The notes: generated by a model from the sequence alone, not told the origin. DNA of 64,000 nucleotides from Heminiphilus faecis (GCF_008728965.1 NZ_VSMC01000014.1:1-64000), one strand, 5' to 3'. Counted from the stretch's first letter, positions 1 through 7,881 are shown. Numbers and translations: made by a program.

Positions 1-300
1 AATAGAGAATTAAAAGGGTAAAATAAAATTGACCCCTAACACCAGGACTTTAAAGGGTCAATCATATTATGGCCAAGGTGGGTAAATTCTGTTTGGCCAA
101 AAGGGTCAAAGTAGAGTGGCTTTTCCAACGCCGAGGATTGGAAAATTTACTTTGCCTTTCGGCATTCTCGGCTATATTGCCGAAGGATCGCCCTCTCTTG
201 GGTCTGACCCTATTCTTTTTCTCCTAAATACCGCTCAAGAATATTGCAGACTATTTCTTTGGCTTGACCGATTCCATCCTTATAGCCACTGGCGTAATCC
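1..300. other. Prophage-side tract rich in inverted repeats
   Basis: No convincing gene was found here. The tract holds several dyads. ATTGACCC (28-35) pairs with GGGTCAAT (55-62). TTTTCCAA (121-128) pairs with TTGGAAAA (138-145). TTCGGCA (158-164) pairs with TGCCGAA (178-184). GGGTCTGACCC at 200-210 is a short palindrome. The GGGTCA motif also recurs at 103. On the minus strand the tract lies downstream of the small divergent gene ending at 303. The dyads could be terminators or protein-binding sites, and their function is unknown. Confidence 0.4.
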
Positions 301-302
301 GA

Positions 303-533
303 TTACTGCGAAAGATGGGCATGACTACTATTTGCCCATAGGCGTATTTCCTCAAGAGCCATGTGTTCGGCGTTATCTTTATTCCTTAACTTGAATTGTT
401 CAGCTTGACTGAGCTCGAAGTTCAAATGGTTAAGTTCATTGATGGCAATCGTCAGTTCTGATGGCGTATGAGCCTTGTCTACTTTGCGCTTTGCAACGCA
501 GATATCTTCCTCGATTTCCGATATTGTTCTCAT
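303..533 (-). CDS. Small divergent early protein of putative Mu-like prophage
   Basis: This encodes about 76 residues from the ATG at 533, or 80 from an upstream GTG at 545. The ATG is preferred because it follows an A-rich stretch. The protein is charged and predicted helical or coiled-coil, with no recognised family. It is transcribed divergently from the repressor through the shared operator at 592-635, which is where the first early-operon gene of a Mu-like phage would sit. After its TAA stop the same frame stays open for 30 further codons (213-302) with protein-like composition. The stop may therefore be a nonsense mutation in a longer gene of about 110 codons. The function is unknown. 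Confidence 0.55.
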   Translation of the reverse strand: MRTISEIEEDICVAKRKVDKAHTPSELTIAINELNHLNFELSQAEQFKLRNKDNAEHMALEEIRLWANSSHAHLSQ

Positions 534-591
534 CTTTTTATTCACTTAATTTTATATAGTCCTAAAATTCGTTAATCTCACGCTTTTTTTG

Positions 592-635
592 TATCTTTGG
601 CGCAGTGGTAACATTGTAACCACATCGCAAAGATA
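592..635. promoter_or_regulatory. Symmetric divergent promoters around a palindromic operator
   Basis: A rightward -7 box TATCTTTG lies at 592-599, with TTCG at 568-571 as a possible -33 element. A leftward -7 box (CAAAGATA at 628-635, TATCTTTG on the minus strand) has TTTG (655-658) 19 nt upstream. Exactly between them is GTGGTAACATTGTAACCAC (605-623), a dyad with 8 of 9 pairs. Both boxes are equidistant from its centre at 614. This is the layout of a repressor-controlled lysis/lysogeny switch, and the protein encoded from 684 is the obvious ligand. Confidence 0.7.
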
Positions 636-683
636 GATGATAATTTTCAACCCACAAAATAAAACGGAGTAAATTTTCAACAG

Positions 684-1361
684 ATGTGTAAAATTCTTCC
701 CCGCCTAAAGGACATAGCAGACCACGAAGGCATAACGATAGGCGCTCTTGAACGAGCCATAGGTGCCAGTAAAGGCGTGATTTCTCGCGCTATTGCCAAC
801 GGAACAGACATACAATCAAAATGGATTCAAGCGATAGTTGAAAATTATCCCCAATACTCACCCGCGTGGCTCTTGACCGGAGAAGGTGATATGCTCAAAA
901 CAAAGCGGTCTGCCGACAGTGACTCCACGCTTCACGAGTCTAAAATTGATAAAAAAGAAGTTATATCGCAGGAAACCCGACCTCGGATCCCTTTTGATGC
1001 CGCAGCCGGAAGTCTCTCTATTGCGTTAGGCTCAGTATCAGAAAGCGACTGCGAACGATTGCCATTAATCCCCATCCTGCCACGCTATGACTTCACGATT
1101 ATAGCACGTGGCGAGTCCATGGAACCGCAATATATGTCCGGCGATGAACTTGCTTGTTTATTCATTAAAGAATCATCGTTCATACAATGGGGGCGTACTC
1201 ATGTTCTCGACACAGCGCAAGGTATAGTCGTAAAACGCATCTATGATCACGGCACATCCATCACGTGCAAATCCAACAACCCCGACTATCCTGATTTTGA
1301 CATCCCCAAAGAAGACATCTACCGCATAGCCCTCGTGGTCGGTTACTTACGAATTGAATAA
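684..1361 (+). CDS. Phage-type repressor, HTH plus S24 LexA/CI-like peptidase domain
   Basis: This 225-aa protein has an N-terminal helix-turn-helix (about residues 5-40: LKDIADHEG...IGASKGVISRAI). It also carries the WLLTGEGDML signature common to Bacteroidota phage repressors at 62-71. A linker is followed by a C-terminal S24 domain. The family's catalytic dyad is visible as Ser145 (GESMEP) and Lys184 (VVKRI), with a plausible Ala-Gly self-cleavage site near 108-109. Such repressors hold a prophage silent and are inactivated by RecA-stimulated self-cleavage. The gene reads toward the putative phage end at 2263 and away from the early gene, as repressor c does in phage Mu. The start is the ATG downstream of the divergent operator. 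Confidence 0.88.
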   Translation: MCKILPRLKDIADHEGITIGALERAIGASKGVISRAIANGTDIQSKWIQAIVENYPQYSPAWLLTGEGDMLKTKRSADSDSTLHESKIDKKEVISQETRPRIPFDAAAGSLSIALGSVSESDCERLPLIPILPRYDFTIIARGESMEPQYMSGDELACLFIKESSFIQWGRTHVLDTAQGIVVKRIYDHGTSITCKSNNPDYPDFDIPKEDIYRIALVVGYLRIE

Positions 1362-1372
1362 ATATTTTGATA

Positions 1373-1924
1373 ATGAATAATATTACCAAGATTATTTGCT
1401 ATCTATTTTTCACCCTTTCAATATCATGCGCCCCCTCAAAAGAAGAAAAAGCGCAGAATTTAATTCGCGCTTCACTAAATCAGATGCTACCAAATATTGA
1501 AAGTTATGAAGCAATTGAATTCGGAGAATTTGAGCCGGCAAAAATTTGTTTTCAAGAAACAGATGAAGCTTTCACTCTATTAAATGAACTTCAAGAGATT
1601 AGTGATAATATGGAGCAGGAAATAGACAATGCTAAGTGTTCCTACAACCCTGTTATTGCTGAAAAGCATTTGGAAACGTTTAAAAATCTTGATATACAAT
1701 TTAAAGCACTATCCGATTCTATAAACAAGAGATCTGAAGCATTTCATTATGATACGACCATGGTATCTATATTTCACAAATTTAGATATTATGATGATAA
1801 AAGAAAATGTTATCAAATAATACCTATGACATTTTATTTTGATAAAAACATAACAAAAATCAAGGGTGTAAAATATTTATACAACGATGATAGCGGACCT
1901 GAAATATACTCCGAAATGCCATAA
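1373..1924 (+). CDS. Putative lipoprotein, prophage cargo gene
   Basis: This protein has about 183 residues from the ATG at 1373; a TTG 6 nt earlier is also open. It begins with a short basic and hydrophobic signal ending in a lipobox-like LSISCAP, so Cys20 or thereabouts would be lipidated. The mature part is acidic and helical, with no family I recognise. It lies 11 nt after the repressor stop and is probably co-transcribed from the lysogenic promoter. It is notably AT-rich compared with the chromosome. Its position between repressor and phage end is typical of a lysogenic-conversion (moron) gene, for example one altering surface exclusion. That role is inference. Confidence 0.7.
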   Translation: MNNITKIICYLFFTLSISCAPSKEEKAQNLIRASLNQMLPNIESYEAIEFGEFEPAKICFQETDEAFTLLNELQEISDNMEQEIDNAKCSYNPVIAEKHLETFKNLDIQFKALSDSINKRSEAFHYDTTMVSIFHKFRYYDDKRKCYQIIPMTFYFDKNITKIKGVKYLYNDDSGPEIYSEMP

Positions 1925-2177
1925 TTTATATGTTCAAACATATCCATTCGACACAGATGCACGGCCTCATAATACCCTATTTACACGGCACGCACATGTT
2001 GTTTCGGTTATTCGAGGGCATAGACAGTAATAATGCGCTAAAGTACAAAGCATTACGCCATAAAATCAAATCAAAAAGTGGCGGGTATTTTCCTACTTGT
2101 ATATTACCATATTTTTAGGTTATAATAAATTTTGGAGTCGCTATCATATAAAATATTAACCTAAAAAAAATCGGAAA

Positions 2178-2263
2178 TGTAACCCTAAATGTAACCCTAA
2201 ATTTTATTTTGGTGTAACCCTAAACCATAACCCTAAATGTAACCCTAAATGTAACCCTAAACA
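2178..2263. repeat. Array of TAACCCTAAA repeats, putative transposable-phage end
   Basis: Six copies of TAACCCTAAA start at 2180, 2192, 2215, 2228, 2240 and 2252. Most are embedded in the 12-mer TGTAACCCTAAA, with spacings of 12, 23, 13, 12 and 12 nt. A degenerate copy precedes them near 2157. Read on the minus strand, the array starts TGTTTAGGGTTACA at 2263, so the edge has the TG...CA form used by Mu-type transposases. Multiple spaced copies at an element end are typical of transposase-binding sites. The resemblance to eukaryotic telomere repeats is coincidental. Confidence 0.6.
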
Positions 2264-2272
2264 ATATAAGCA

Positions 2273-2300
2273 CAAAAAAGGGAGCGAAAACCGCTCCCTT
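2273..2300 (-). terminator. Rho-independent terminator for the 2362-2589 gene
   Basis: AAGGGAGCG (2278-2286) and CGCTCCCTT (2292-2300) form a 9-bp stem with a 5-nt loop. On the minus strand the stem is followed by a run of six T (2273-2278). It lies about 60 nt beyond the stop of the minus-strand gene ending at 2362, and only 10 nt from the putative prophage edge. Confidence 0.75.
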
Positions 2301-2361
2301 CAGCATAAAAATGAATAACGCACGAAAACAATTTTAACAGCGTTATTTTATCGTTAAAATA

Positions 2362-2589
2362 TCATCCGGATCTACTGCCACTGATGAGCGTAGATTGCTT
2401 AATTATAGCCCTTTTAGTTATAACAGAGCCATTGCCTGACAGCCCGGCATGAAGCAGATAGCTCTTGGATGCTCCTACTTGTTCCGGTGTCAAGACAGAA
2501 TACACCGCAGAGATACTGGCAAAGTACCAGTCCCGCTGTTTTTCACCCACTATCGGGCATATAAGATGTACATGTATAATCTTGCTCAT
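2362..2589 (-). CDS. Small orphan protein of unknown function
   Basis: This encodes 75 residues from the ATG at 2589. An upstream in-frame start at 2670 would add a hydrophobic tail, but it would run through the palindrome at 2609-2643, so the shorter form is preferred. The sequence has a coherent protein character (HVHLICP, DWYFASISAVYSVLTPEQVG, SKSYLLHAGLSGNGSV, KRAIIKQS). It looks like a compact mixed alpha/beta domain rather than a shadow frame. A dedicated terminator follows it and a long palindrome precedes it, both supporting a real transcription unit. It lies between the prophage end and an IS remnant. I do not recognise the family. Confidence 0.6.
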   Translation of the reverse strand: MSKIIHVHLICPIVGEKQRDWYFASISAVYSVLTPEQVGASKSYLLHAGLSGNGSVITKRAIIKQSTLISGSRSG

Positions 2590-2608
2590 TACAGCAACAA
2601 AAATAGCC

Positions 2609-2643
2609 AAAATATTCCAAATAGTGATTATTTGGAATATTTT
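2609..2643. promoter_or_regulatory. Perfect 15-bp-arm palindrome upstream of the orphan gene
   Basis: AAAATATTCCAAATA (2609-2623), spacer GTGAT, then TATTTGGAATATTTT (2629-2643): a perfect dyad of 15 bp per arm. It is 19 nt upstream of the ATG at 2589. It is too AT-rich for an obvious terminator, and its position favours an operator. The bound protein is unknown. Confidence 0.55.
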
Positions 2644-2984
2644 TGAGAAAAATTTTAGAAACTGGGGCAAAAAAATGCGATCAATATACCATAGATCGCC
2701 TACACTTCAAAAGACCTCCTATTTGGATAAAAAGGCACGCACACGCCAACAAAGTGCCATCCAAGCCCATTTATACACAAATTGCACAGGCGATGTAAAG
2801 AAACCGAGGCGTTTTCGCCCCAAACAGCCCCATTTTGTAAAGCTGATGTAAGAACCATGTAAAAGAAAAACCGCTTGGAAATATCGCTTCATTTTTCAGA
2901 TAGCCACCTAACCTATTGAACTGCAAATCGTTTAACATCATTTGCCCGACCAACAAACAAATCGCTTCGTTTTATGCCCCATAA
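2644..2984. other. Unassigned spacer left of the IS30 remnant
   Basis: No supported gene was found. Short open frames on both strands lack any recognisable family or start context. The transposase N-terminal half that should precede 2985 is not present in any frame, so this DNA was probably joined to the IS remnant by deletion. Confidence 0.4.
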
Positions 2985-3422
2985 ATGGATCTTGTAATCG
3001 GGAAGGGTCAGAAAAGCGCGGTCCTTACAATGATCGAGCGCAAGACAAACATGTTTCTGCAGTCTAAGCTGACATCGAAAAAGCCGGAGGTCGTCGCTAT
3101 GGCCGCATGGCGGTTATTGCTGCCATACAAGGCCAATGTGCTCACGATCACAACGGACAACGGAAGTGAATTCATGAATCATCAATGGCTGGCACGACGA
3201 ATCGGAGCCTCGGTCTATTTTGCCGACCCGTTCTGCTCAGGACAAAAAGGCGCGGTTGAAAACGCAAACAAGCTGTTGAGGCAATACTTCCCAAAAGGCA
3301 CCGACTTCCGTGATGTCGAACAGGCAGAACTTGACAGAATACAAGCAAAAATCAACAGAAGACCGCGAGAAAAATTAGGTTTCTCAGCGCCTCGTATTGA
3401 GTTCTTCAAACTATTGACTTAA
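2985..3422 (+). pseudogene. 5'-truncated IS30-family transposase
   Basis: The 145-codon frame matches only the C-terminal half of IS30 transposases, which are usually about 310-330 aa. It has the DDE integrase core from MDLVIGKGQKSA, including ITTDNGSEF (second acidic residue), YFADPFCSGQKGAVENANKLLRQYFPKGTDF (third acidic residue, Glu), and the family's terminal PRIEFFKLLT. The codon before the ATG is TAA. The N-terminal helix-turn-helix and first catalytic Asp region are absent upstream, so the protein cannot be active. The right terminal repeat of the element appears to survive at 3419-3448. Confidence 0.88.
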
Positions 3423-3448
3423 TTTTGCACTTGCTTGTTGACTCTACA
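3419..3448. repeat. Probable IS30-type right terminal repeat
   Basis: This 30-nt sequence begins at the transposase stop codon. It is 27/30 identical, in inverted orientation, to 63524-63553. The position right after the transposase gene suggests the element's terminal inverted repeat. It also contains TAATTTTG (3420-3427), a match to the Bacteroidota -7 box, which could give an outward promoter toward uvrB. Confidence 0.55.
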
Positions 3449-3471
3449 TTTCGCTCGGCAAAAGACAAATA

Positions 3472-3503
3472 TTTGGTTTTGCCCCGACTTATCGCTATCT
3501 TTG
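3472..3503 (+). promoter_or_regulatory. Promoter of uvrB-ygiQ
   Basis: TTTG (3472-3475), 20 nt spacing, then TATCTTTG (3496-3503): a full match to the Bacteroidota sigma-ABfr consensus, 25 nt before the uvrB ATG. Confidence 0.75.
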
Positions 3504-3528
3504 TAAGTTAATCAGCAAACACAATTCT

Positions 3529-5604
3529 ATGAATTTTCAACTTGAATCGCAGTATAGTCCCACCGGTGACCAGCCACAAGCCATAAAAGAACTTGTGGAA
3601 GGCCTCAATGATGGAACTGCGGCACAGACACTGCTTGGCGTGACCGGCTCGGGTAAAACCTTTACCATGGCCAATGTCATAGCGCAGATAAACCGTCCGA
3701 CCCTTATCTTAAGCCACAACAAGACTCTCGCCGCACAGTTGTACGGTGAGTTCAAGCAATTTTTCCCCCACAACGCCGTGGAGTATTTCGTAAGCTATTA
3801 CGACTACTACCAGCCCGAAGCATATATACCATCATCGGACAAATATATAGAAAAAGACCTGATGATAAACGACGAGATCGACAAGTTGCGTCTCGCTACT
3901 GTCTCGGCCCTGCTGTCGGGGCGCCGCGACGTAGTGGTGGTGTCGTCGGTGTCATGCCTTTACGGTATGGGCAATCCCGAGGACTTCAATGCCGGCGTAG
4001 TCGAAATCAAAGTCGGTCAGAAGATAGCGCGCAACGCCTTTCTTCGCAAACTGGTTGACGCTCTTTACAGCCGCAACGAAATAGAACTCGCACGAGGCAC
4101 ATTCAGAGTAAAAGGCGACACAGTAGATATACGCCTCGCTTACGAGGAGATAACTCTGCGCGTAATATTCTGGGGCGACGAAATCGAGTCAATCTCCACC
4201 ATACACTCCGAGGACGGAACTTCGCTCGGCAGCCATGACCGTTTCAACATATATCCGGCCAATCTTTTCGTTACTTCGCGCGAAAGGACAGGACAAGCTA
4301 TAGCACGCATGGAAATAGACCTCGGCGAGCAAGTGAATTTTTTCCGCCGTGAGGCAAAGGAACTTGAAGCAAGCCGCCTATATGAACGTACCACCTATGA
4401 TATAGAGATGATACGCGAAATCGGTCACTGCTCCGGTATAGAAAATTACAGCCGTTATTTTGACGGTCGCCAGCCGGGCATGCGTCCGTTCTGTCTGCTT
4501 GACTATTTTCCGAAAGACTTTCTTACCATAATAGACGAAAGCCATGTTACAATACCTCAGATAAGAGCTATGTACGGAGGCGATGTGTCACGCAAAATGA
4601 ATCTTGTGGAGTACGGCTTCCGACTTCCGGCAGCACTCGATAACCGACCGTTGAAGTTTAACGAATTTGAAGCACTGACGCGGCAGACCATATATGTAAG
4701 CGCTACGCCGGCCGACTACGAACTTGAAAAGAGCGAGGGTGTTATTGTCGAACAGATAATACGTCCCACCGGATTGCTTGACCCGCTTATAAGCGTAAGA
4801 CCGTCGTTGAATCAGATTGATGACCTGCTCGAAGAGATACAACAGCGCATAGAGCGTGACGAGCGCGTGCTTGTCACCACGCTTACCAAACGTATGGCGG
4901 AAGAATTAAACGAGTATATGCTGAAGCTGCGGGTCAAAGCGGCCTATATCCACAGCGATGTAGACACCCTTGACCGAATAAAGATTCTCGATGATCTGCG
5001 GGCCGGGACATATGACGTACTTATCGGCGTGAATCTGTTGCGTGAAGGTCTCGACCTGCCTGAAGTATCGCTTGTAGCCATCCTTGATGCTGATAAGGAA
5101 GGCTTCCTCCGCAGTCACCGATCGCTGACACAGACCGTAGGACGCGCCGCCCGAAACCTAAACGGCACGGTCATCATGTATGCCGATAAAATCACCGACT
5201 CCATGAGGCTCACCATAGAGGAGACAGAACGCCGACGCTCGCTTCAACTCGCGTACAACGAAGAGCACGGCATAACACCTCAGGCTATCGTAAAAGCACG
5301 TCAGGCCATTATAGGCATAGATGACGAAGACTCAGTACCGGTACATCAGACGAGAGCATCAGGTAAACACGAGAAAGGTAAATCTGACAACAAGAAAGTA
5401 CCATATCTAAGTGAATATACTCATACAGTAAATATTGCCGCCGACCCGGTCATACCATACATGAACAAAGCCGAACTGCAACGTGCCATAACCAGATTGC
5501 GAGGAGAGATGGTCGAAGCGGCAAAGCGAATGGAGTTTATGGAGGCCGCACGCATGCGTGACGAGATAATGAAAATGGAGGACCATTTAAATACTATGGC
5601 ATGA
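3529..5604 (+). CDS. uvrB: Excinuclease ABC subunit UvrB
   Basis: UvrB is the damage-verifying helicase-like subunit of nucleotide excision repair. It is loaded by UvrA and then recruits UvrC for incision. The 691-aa length is normal for the family. Walker A (GVTGSGKTF) is at residues 37-45. The beta-hairpin region (YYDYYQPEAYIP) follows, then the DESH helicase motif (IIDESHVTIPQ) and the helicase C-terminal part (GVNLLREGLDLPEVSLV, QTVGRAARN). A C-terminal UVR coiled-coil hairpin that contacts UvrC is seen in the last 40 residues. It overlaps the next gene by 4 nt (ATGA), so the two are translationally coupled. Confidence 0.98.
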   Translation: MNFQLESQYSPTGDQPQAIKELVEGLNDGTAAQTLLGVTGSGKTFTMANVIAQINRPTLILSHNKTLAAQLYGEFKQFFPHNAVEYFVSYYDYYQPEAYIPSSDKYIEKDLMINDEIDKLRLATVSALLSGRRDVVVVSSVSCLYGMGNPEDFNAGVVEIKVGQKIARNAFLRKLVDALYSRNEIELARGTFRVKGDTVDIRLAYEEITLRVIFWGDEIESISTIHSEDGTSLGSHDRFNIYPANLFVTSRERTGQAIARMEIDLGEQVNFFRREAKELEASRLYERTTYDIEMIREIGHCSGIENYSRYFDGRQPGMRPFCLLDYFPKDFLTIIDESHVTIPQIRAMYGGDVSRKMNLVEYGFRLPAALDNRPLKFNEFEALTRQTIYVSATPADYELEKSEGVIVEQIIRPTGLLDPLISVRPSLNQIDDLLEEIQQRIERDERVLVTTLTKRMAEELNEYMLKLRVKAAYIHSDVDTLDRIKILDDLRAGTYDVLIGVNLLREGLDLPEVSLVAILDADKEGFLRSHRSLTQTVGRAARNLNGTVIMYADKITDSMRLTIEETERRRSLQLAYNEEHGITPQAIVKARQAIIGIDDEDSVPVHQTRASGKHEKGKSDNKKVPYLSEYTHTVNIAADPVIPYMNKAELQRAITRLRGEMVEAAKRMEFMEAARMRDEIMKMEDHLNTMA

Positions 5605-7445
5605 GAGCAGAACAATCAATATGGCTCCCTACCTCGGCAAAAGAAATCGAGGCTCTTGGCTGGGATTATATAGATGTCATCATATTCTCCGGTGACGCTT
5701 ATGTGGATCACCCTTCATTCGGAGCCGCGGTAATAGGACGTACACTTCAGGCACATGGGCTAAGAGTCGCCATTGTGCCGCAGCCCAACTGGCGCGATGA
5801 TCTGCGTGATTTCCGCAAGCTCGGTCGCCCGCGTTTATTTTTCGGAGTATCGGCCGGAGCTATGGACTCGATGGTCAACCACTATACGGCCGCTCGACGC
5901 AGACGGAGTGACGACGCTTATACTCCGGGAGGCCGCCACGGCATGCGACCCGACTATCCAACCATCGTCTACTCCGAAATACTGCGCCGGCTATATCCCG
6001 ATACCCCAATCGTGGCAGGCGGTATTGAAGCCTCGTTAAGACGGGTGTCGCACTATGACTATTGGCAAGATCGGTTAAGACCATCCATACTTCTTGATGC
6101 ACCGGTGGATATCGTTATCTACGGAATGGGCGAAAAGCCCGTAACTGAAATTGCCGACAGATTATCGGCCGGCGAGCCTATACAGAGTCTTACCGATGTA
6201 CCGCAGACAGCTGTTCTTGTTACGGCATCTGAAATTCCAGCAGCCGACGAAAACAATATAATATTAAGTTCTTTCGAGGAATGTCGGCGCGACAAGAAAA
6301 AACAGTCCGCCAATTTCAAGCATGTCGAGCAACAGTCCAACCGCATGCAAGGCGCCGTCATATGGCAACGTCACGGTGACAAAGCGGTAAAAATCACGCC
6401 TATGTTGCCTCCGATGACTACACGCGAAATCGATGCCTCATTTGACCTGCCCTACACCCGTCTGCCACATCCTCGTTATCGTGGAAAAACCATTCCGGCA
6501 TGGGACATGATAAAACACTCGGTCAACATGCACCGTGGATGCTTCGGCGGTTGCGCATTCTGTACCATATCGGCCCATCAGGGCAAGTTCATCGCATCAC
6601 GCAGTAAAGAGTCGATATTGCGAGAAGTACGGCAAATAACCGCAATGGATGATTTCAAAGGGTACATAAGCGATCTTGGTGGCCCGTCAGCCAACATGTA
6701 CCTCATGGGCGGCAAAGACCTGTCGATATGCCAAAAATGCCTGAAGCCCTCTTGTCTTCATCCTAAGCCATGCCCTAACCTGAACAATGACCACGGTCCG
6801 CTGCTTGACATATATCATGCCGTCGACTCCCTGCCGGGTATCAAAAAGTCATTTATAGGCAGCGGGGTACGCTACGACCTGTCAATGCACCGCTCAGGCA
6901 ACGATAAAACCGACCACACCAACAGACGGTACAACGAAGAACTCATCGAACGCCATGTATCGGGCCGTCTTAAAGTGGCACCGGAACATACATGTCCTCA
7001 CGTGCTGGATATCATGCGCAAACCGTCTTTTGAGCTTTTTTACGATTTCAAAAAGATATTTGACCGCGTCAATCGCACAGCCGGCCTTAATCAGCAGCTT
7101 ATCCCCTACTTCATATCATCTCATCCCGGATGTAGAGAAGTCGACATGGCCCAGCTTGCCGCAGAGACAAAAGATCTGAACATGCATCTCGAACAGGTTC
7201 AGGACTTTACTCCGACACCGATGACCGTCGCTACCGAAATTTACTACTCGGGCTATCATCCTTATACGGGAGAGCGTGTGTTTTGTGCCGTTAAACCGGA
7301 AGAAAAACTGGCTCAACGACGCTATTTCTTCTGGTACGACAAGACTTATCGAAGTGATATAATAAATGCATTACATCGTCTACACCGTCCCGACCTCATA
7401 CGACGTCTGTATCCTGCCTATAGAGATCCACGCAATCGCCGATAG
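5601..7445 (+). CDS. YgiQ-family radical SAM protein
   Basis: This 614-aa protein belongs to the YgiQ (UPF0313) family. The radical-SAM cysteines C314-x3-C318-x2-C321 lie in MHRGCFGGCAFC and would bind a 4Fe-4S cluster and S-adenosylmethionine. The N-terminal third is a cobalamin-binding-like domain found in this family (DVIIFSGDAYVDHPSFGAAVIGR). A second cysteine group follows (CQKCLKPSCLHPKPC). The substrate of the family is unknown. The start overlaps the uvrB stop (ATGA), but a role in repair is not implied. Confidence 0.92.
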   Translation: MRAEQSIWLPTSAKEIEALGWDYIDVIIFSGDAYVDHPSFGAAVIGRTLQAHGLRVAIVPQPNWRDDLRDFRKLGRPRLFFGVSAGAMDSMVNHYTAARRRRSDDAYTPGGRHGMRPDYPTIVYSEILRRLYPDTPIVAGGIEASLRRVSHYDYWQDRLRPSILLDAPVDIVIYGMGEKPVTEIADRLSAGEPIQSLTDVPQTAVLVTASEIPAADENNIILSSFEECRRDKKKQSANFKHVEQQSNRMQGAVIWQRHGDKAVKITPMLPPMTTREIDASFDLPYTRLPHPRYRGKTIPAWDMIKHSVNMHRGCFGGCAFCTISAHQGKFIASRSKESILREVRQITAMDDFKGYISDLGGPSANMYLMGGKDLSICQKCLKPSCLHPKPCPNLNNDHGPLLDIYHAVDSLPGIKKSFIGSGVRYDLSMHRSGNDKTDHTNRRYNEELIERHVSGRLKVAPEHTCPHVLDIMRKPSFELFYDFKKIFDRVNRTAGLNQQLIPYFISSHPGCREVDMAQLAAETKDLNMHLEQVQDFTPTPMTVATEIYYSGYHPYTGERVFCAVKPEEKLAQRRYFFWYDKTYRSDIINALHRLHRPDLIRRLYPAYRDPRNRR

Positions 7446-7490
7446 ACTTTGGATGCGGGACATATATATAATCATTATTATCAAATGACT

Positions 7491-7531
7491 GCCATACGGT
7501 TCTGCGGGCGCCGATATTACGGCGCCCACCT
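7491..7531. repeat. Dispersed palindromic repeat, copy A (half unit)
   Basis: It begins GCCATACGG and contains the perfect dyad GGGCGCCG (7506-7513), ATATTA, CGGCGCCC (7520-7527). It matches the right half of copy B (20840-20881) and, in reverse complement, the left half of copy C (32051-32090). This is a REP/MITE-like family of unknown mobility. Confidence 0.6.
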
Positions 7532-7603
7532 TTGGGCAAGGCATATTTTTCAACAGATCAGCCGGGTTTTGCTGCTTCATTCTTACCGATGAAAAAATAA
7601 AAA

Positions 7604-7624
7604 GCCTTGATAAAAAATCAAGGC
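7604..7624. terminator. Hairpin, possible terminator after ygiQ
   Basis: GCCTTGAT, loop AAAAA, ATCAAGGC: an 8-bp perfect stem. On the plus strand no T-run follows. On the minus strand a T-rich stretch follows, which would suit leftward transcription, although no leftward gene is adjacent. It is probably a weak bidirectional terminator. Confidence 0.45.
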
Positions 7625-7873
7625 CGTCCGGCTTAATAAAGCCTTATAATAGTAGCAGGCGACATTTCCCTTAAATGGGGTAATGTTAGGTTTGGCATCA
7701 TAGGATTAGGTTTATTTACATGCAAATGTAATCATTATTTTTAACATTACAAAATTTTAGTTAATTCCCCTCGATCATTTTACATACAAACACTGATACA
7801 GACCACTGTATGCTCTAAATATTAAAAATAGTTGCTTCTTGCAATAAACGTATAGGTTATGGAGTTTTATTGA

Positions 7874-7881
7874 TAACTTTG
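7874..7881 (+). promoter_or_regulatory. -7 box of antiporter gene
   Basis: TAACTTTG matches the consensus -7 element. Transcription would start near 7888, leaving about 20 nt of leader before the ATG at 7911. Confidence 0.55.

Larger units (their letters stand above)
7446..7873. other. Intergenic spacer with palindromic repeat and hairpin
   Basis: A spacer of about 430 nt without a gene. It contains one copy of the dispersed palindromic repeat (7491-7531), a strong hairpin (7604-7624), and then AT-rich DNA leading to the promoter of the antiporter gene. No RNA gene was recognised. Confidence 0.6.

Noticed and set aside
116-394. Open frame of 92 codons with a GTG start on the plus strand
   Set aside because: It runs through several inverted repeats and over the better-supported minus-strand gene, with no family resemblance.
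1930-2118. 62-codon frame next to the putative phage end
   Set aside because: Too short, no recognisable features, and it leads directly into the repeat array.
2178-2263. True telomere or hairpin-telomere of a linear replicon
   Set aside because: The repeats are internal to continuous sequence and not palindromic, and the context fits a transposable element end.
2465-2851. 128-codon plus-strand frame
   Set aside because: It crosses the palindrome at 2609-2643 and lies opposite the better-supported small gene. The translation looks like random AT-rich sequence.
2771-2956. 61-codon minus-strand frame left of the IS30 remnant
   Set aside because: Some hydrophobic pattern, but no start context, neighbours or family to support it.
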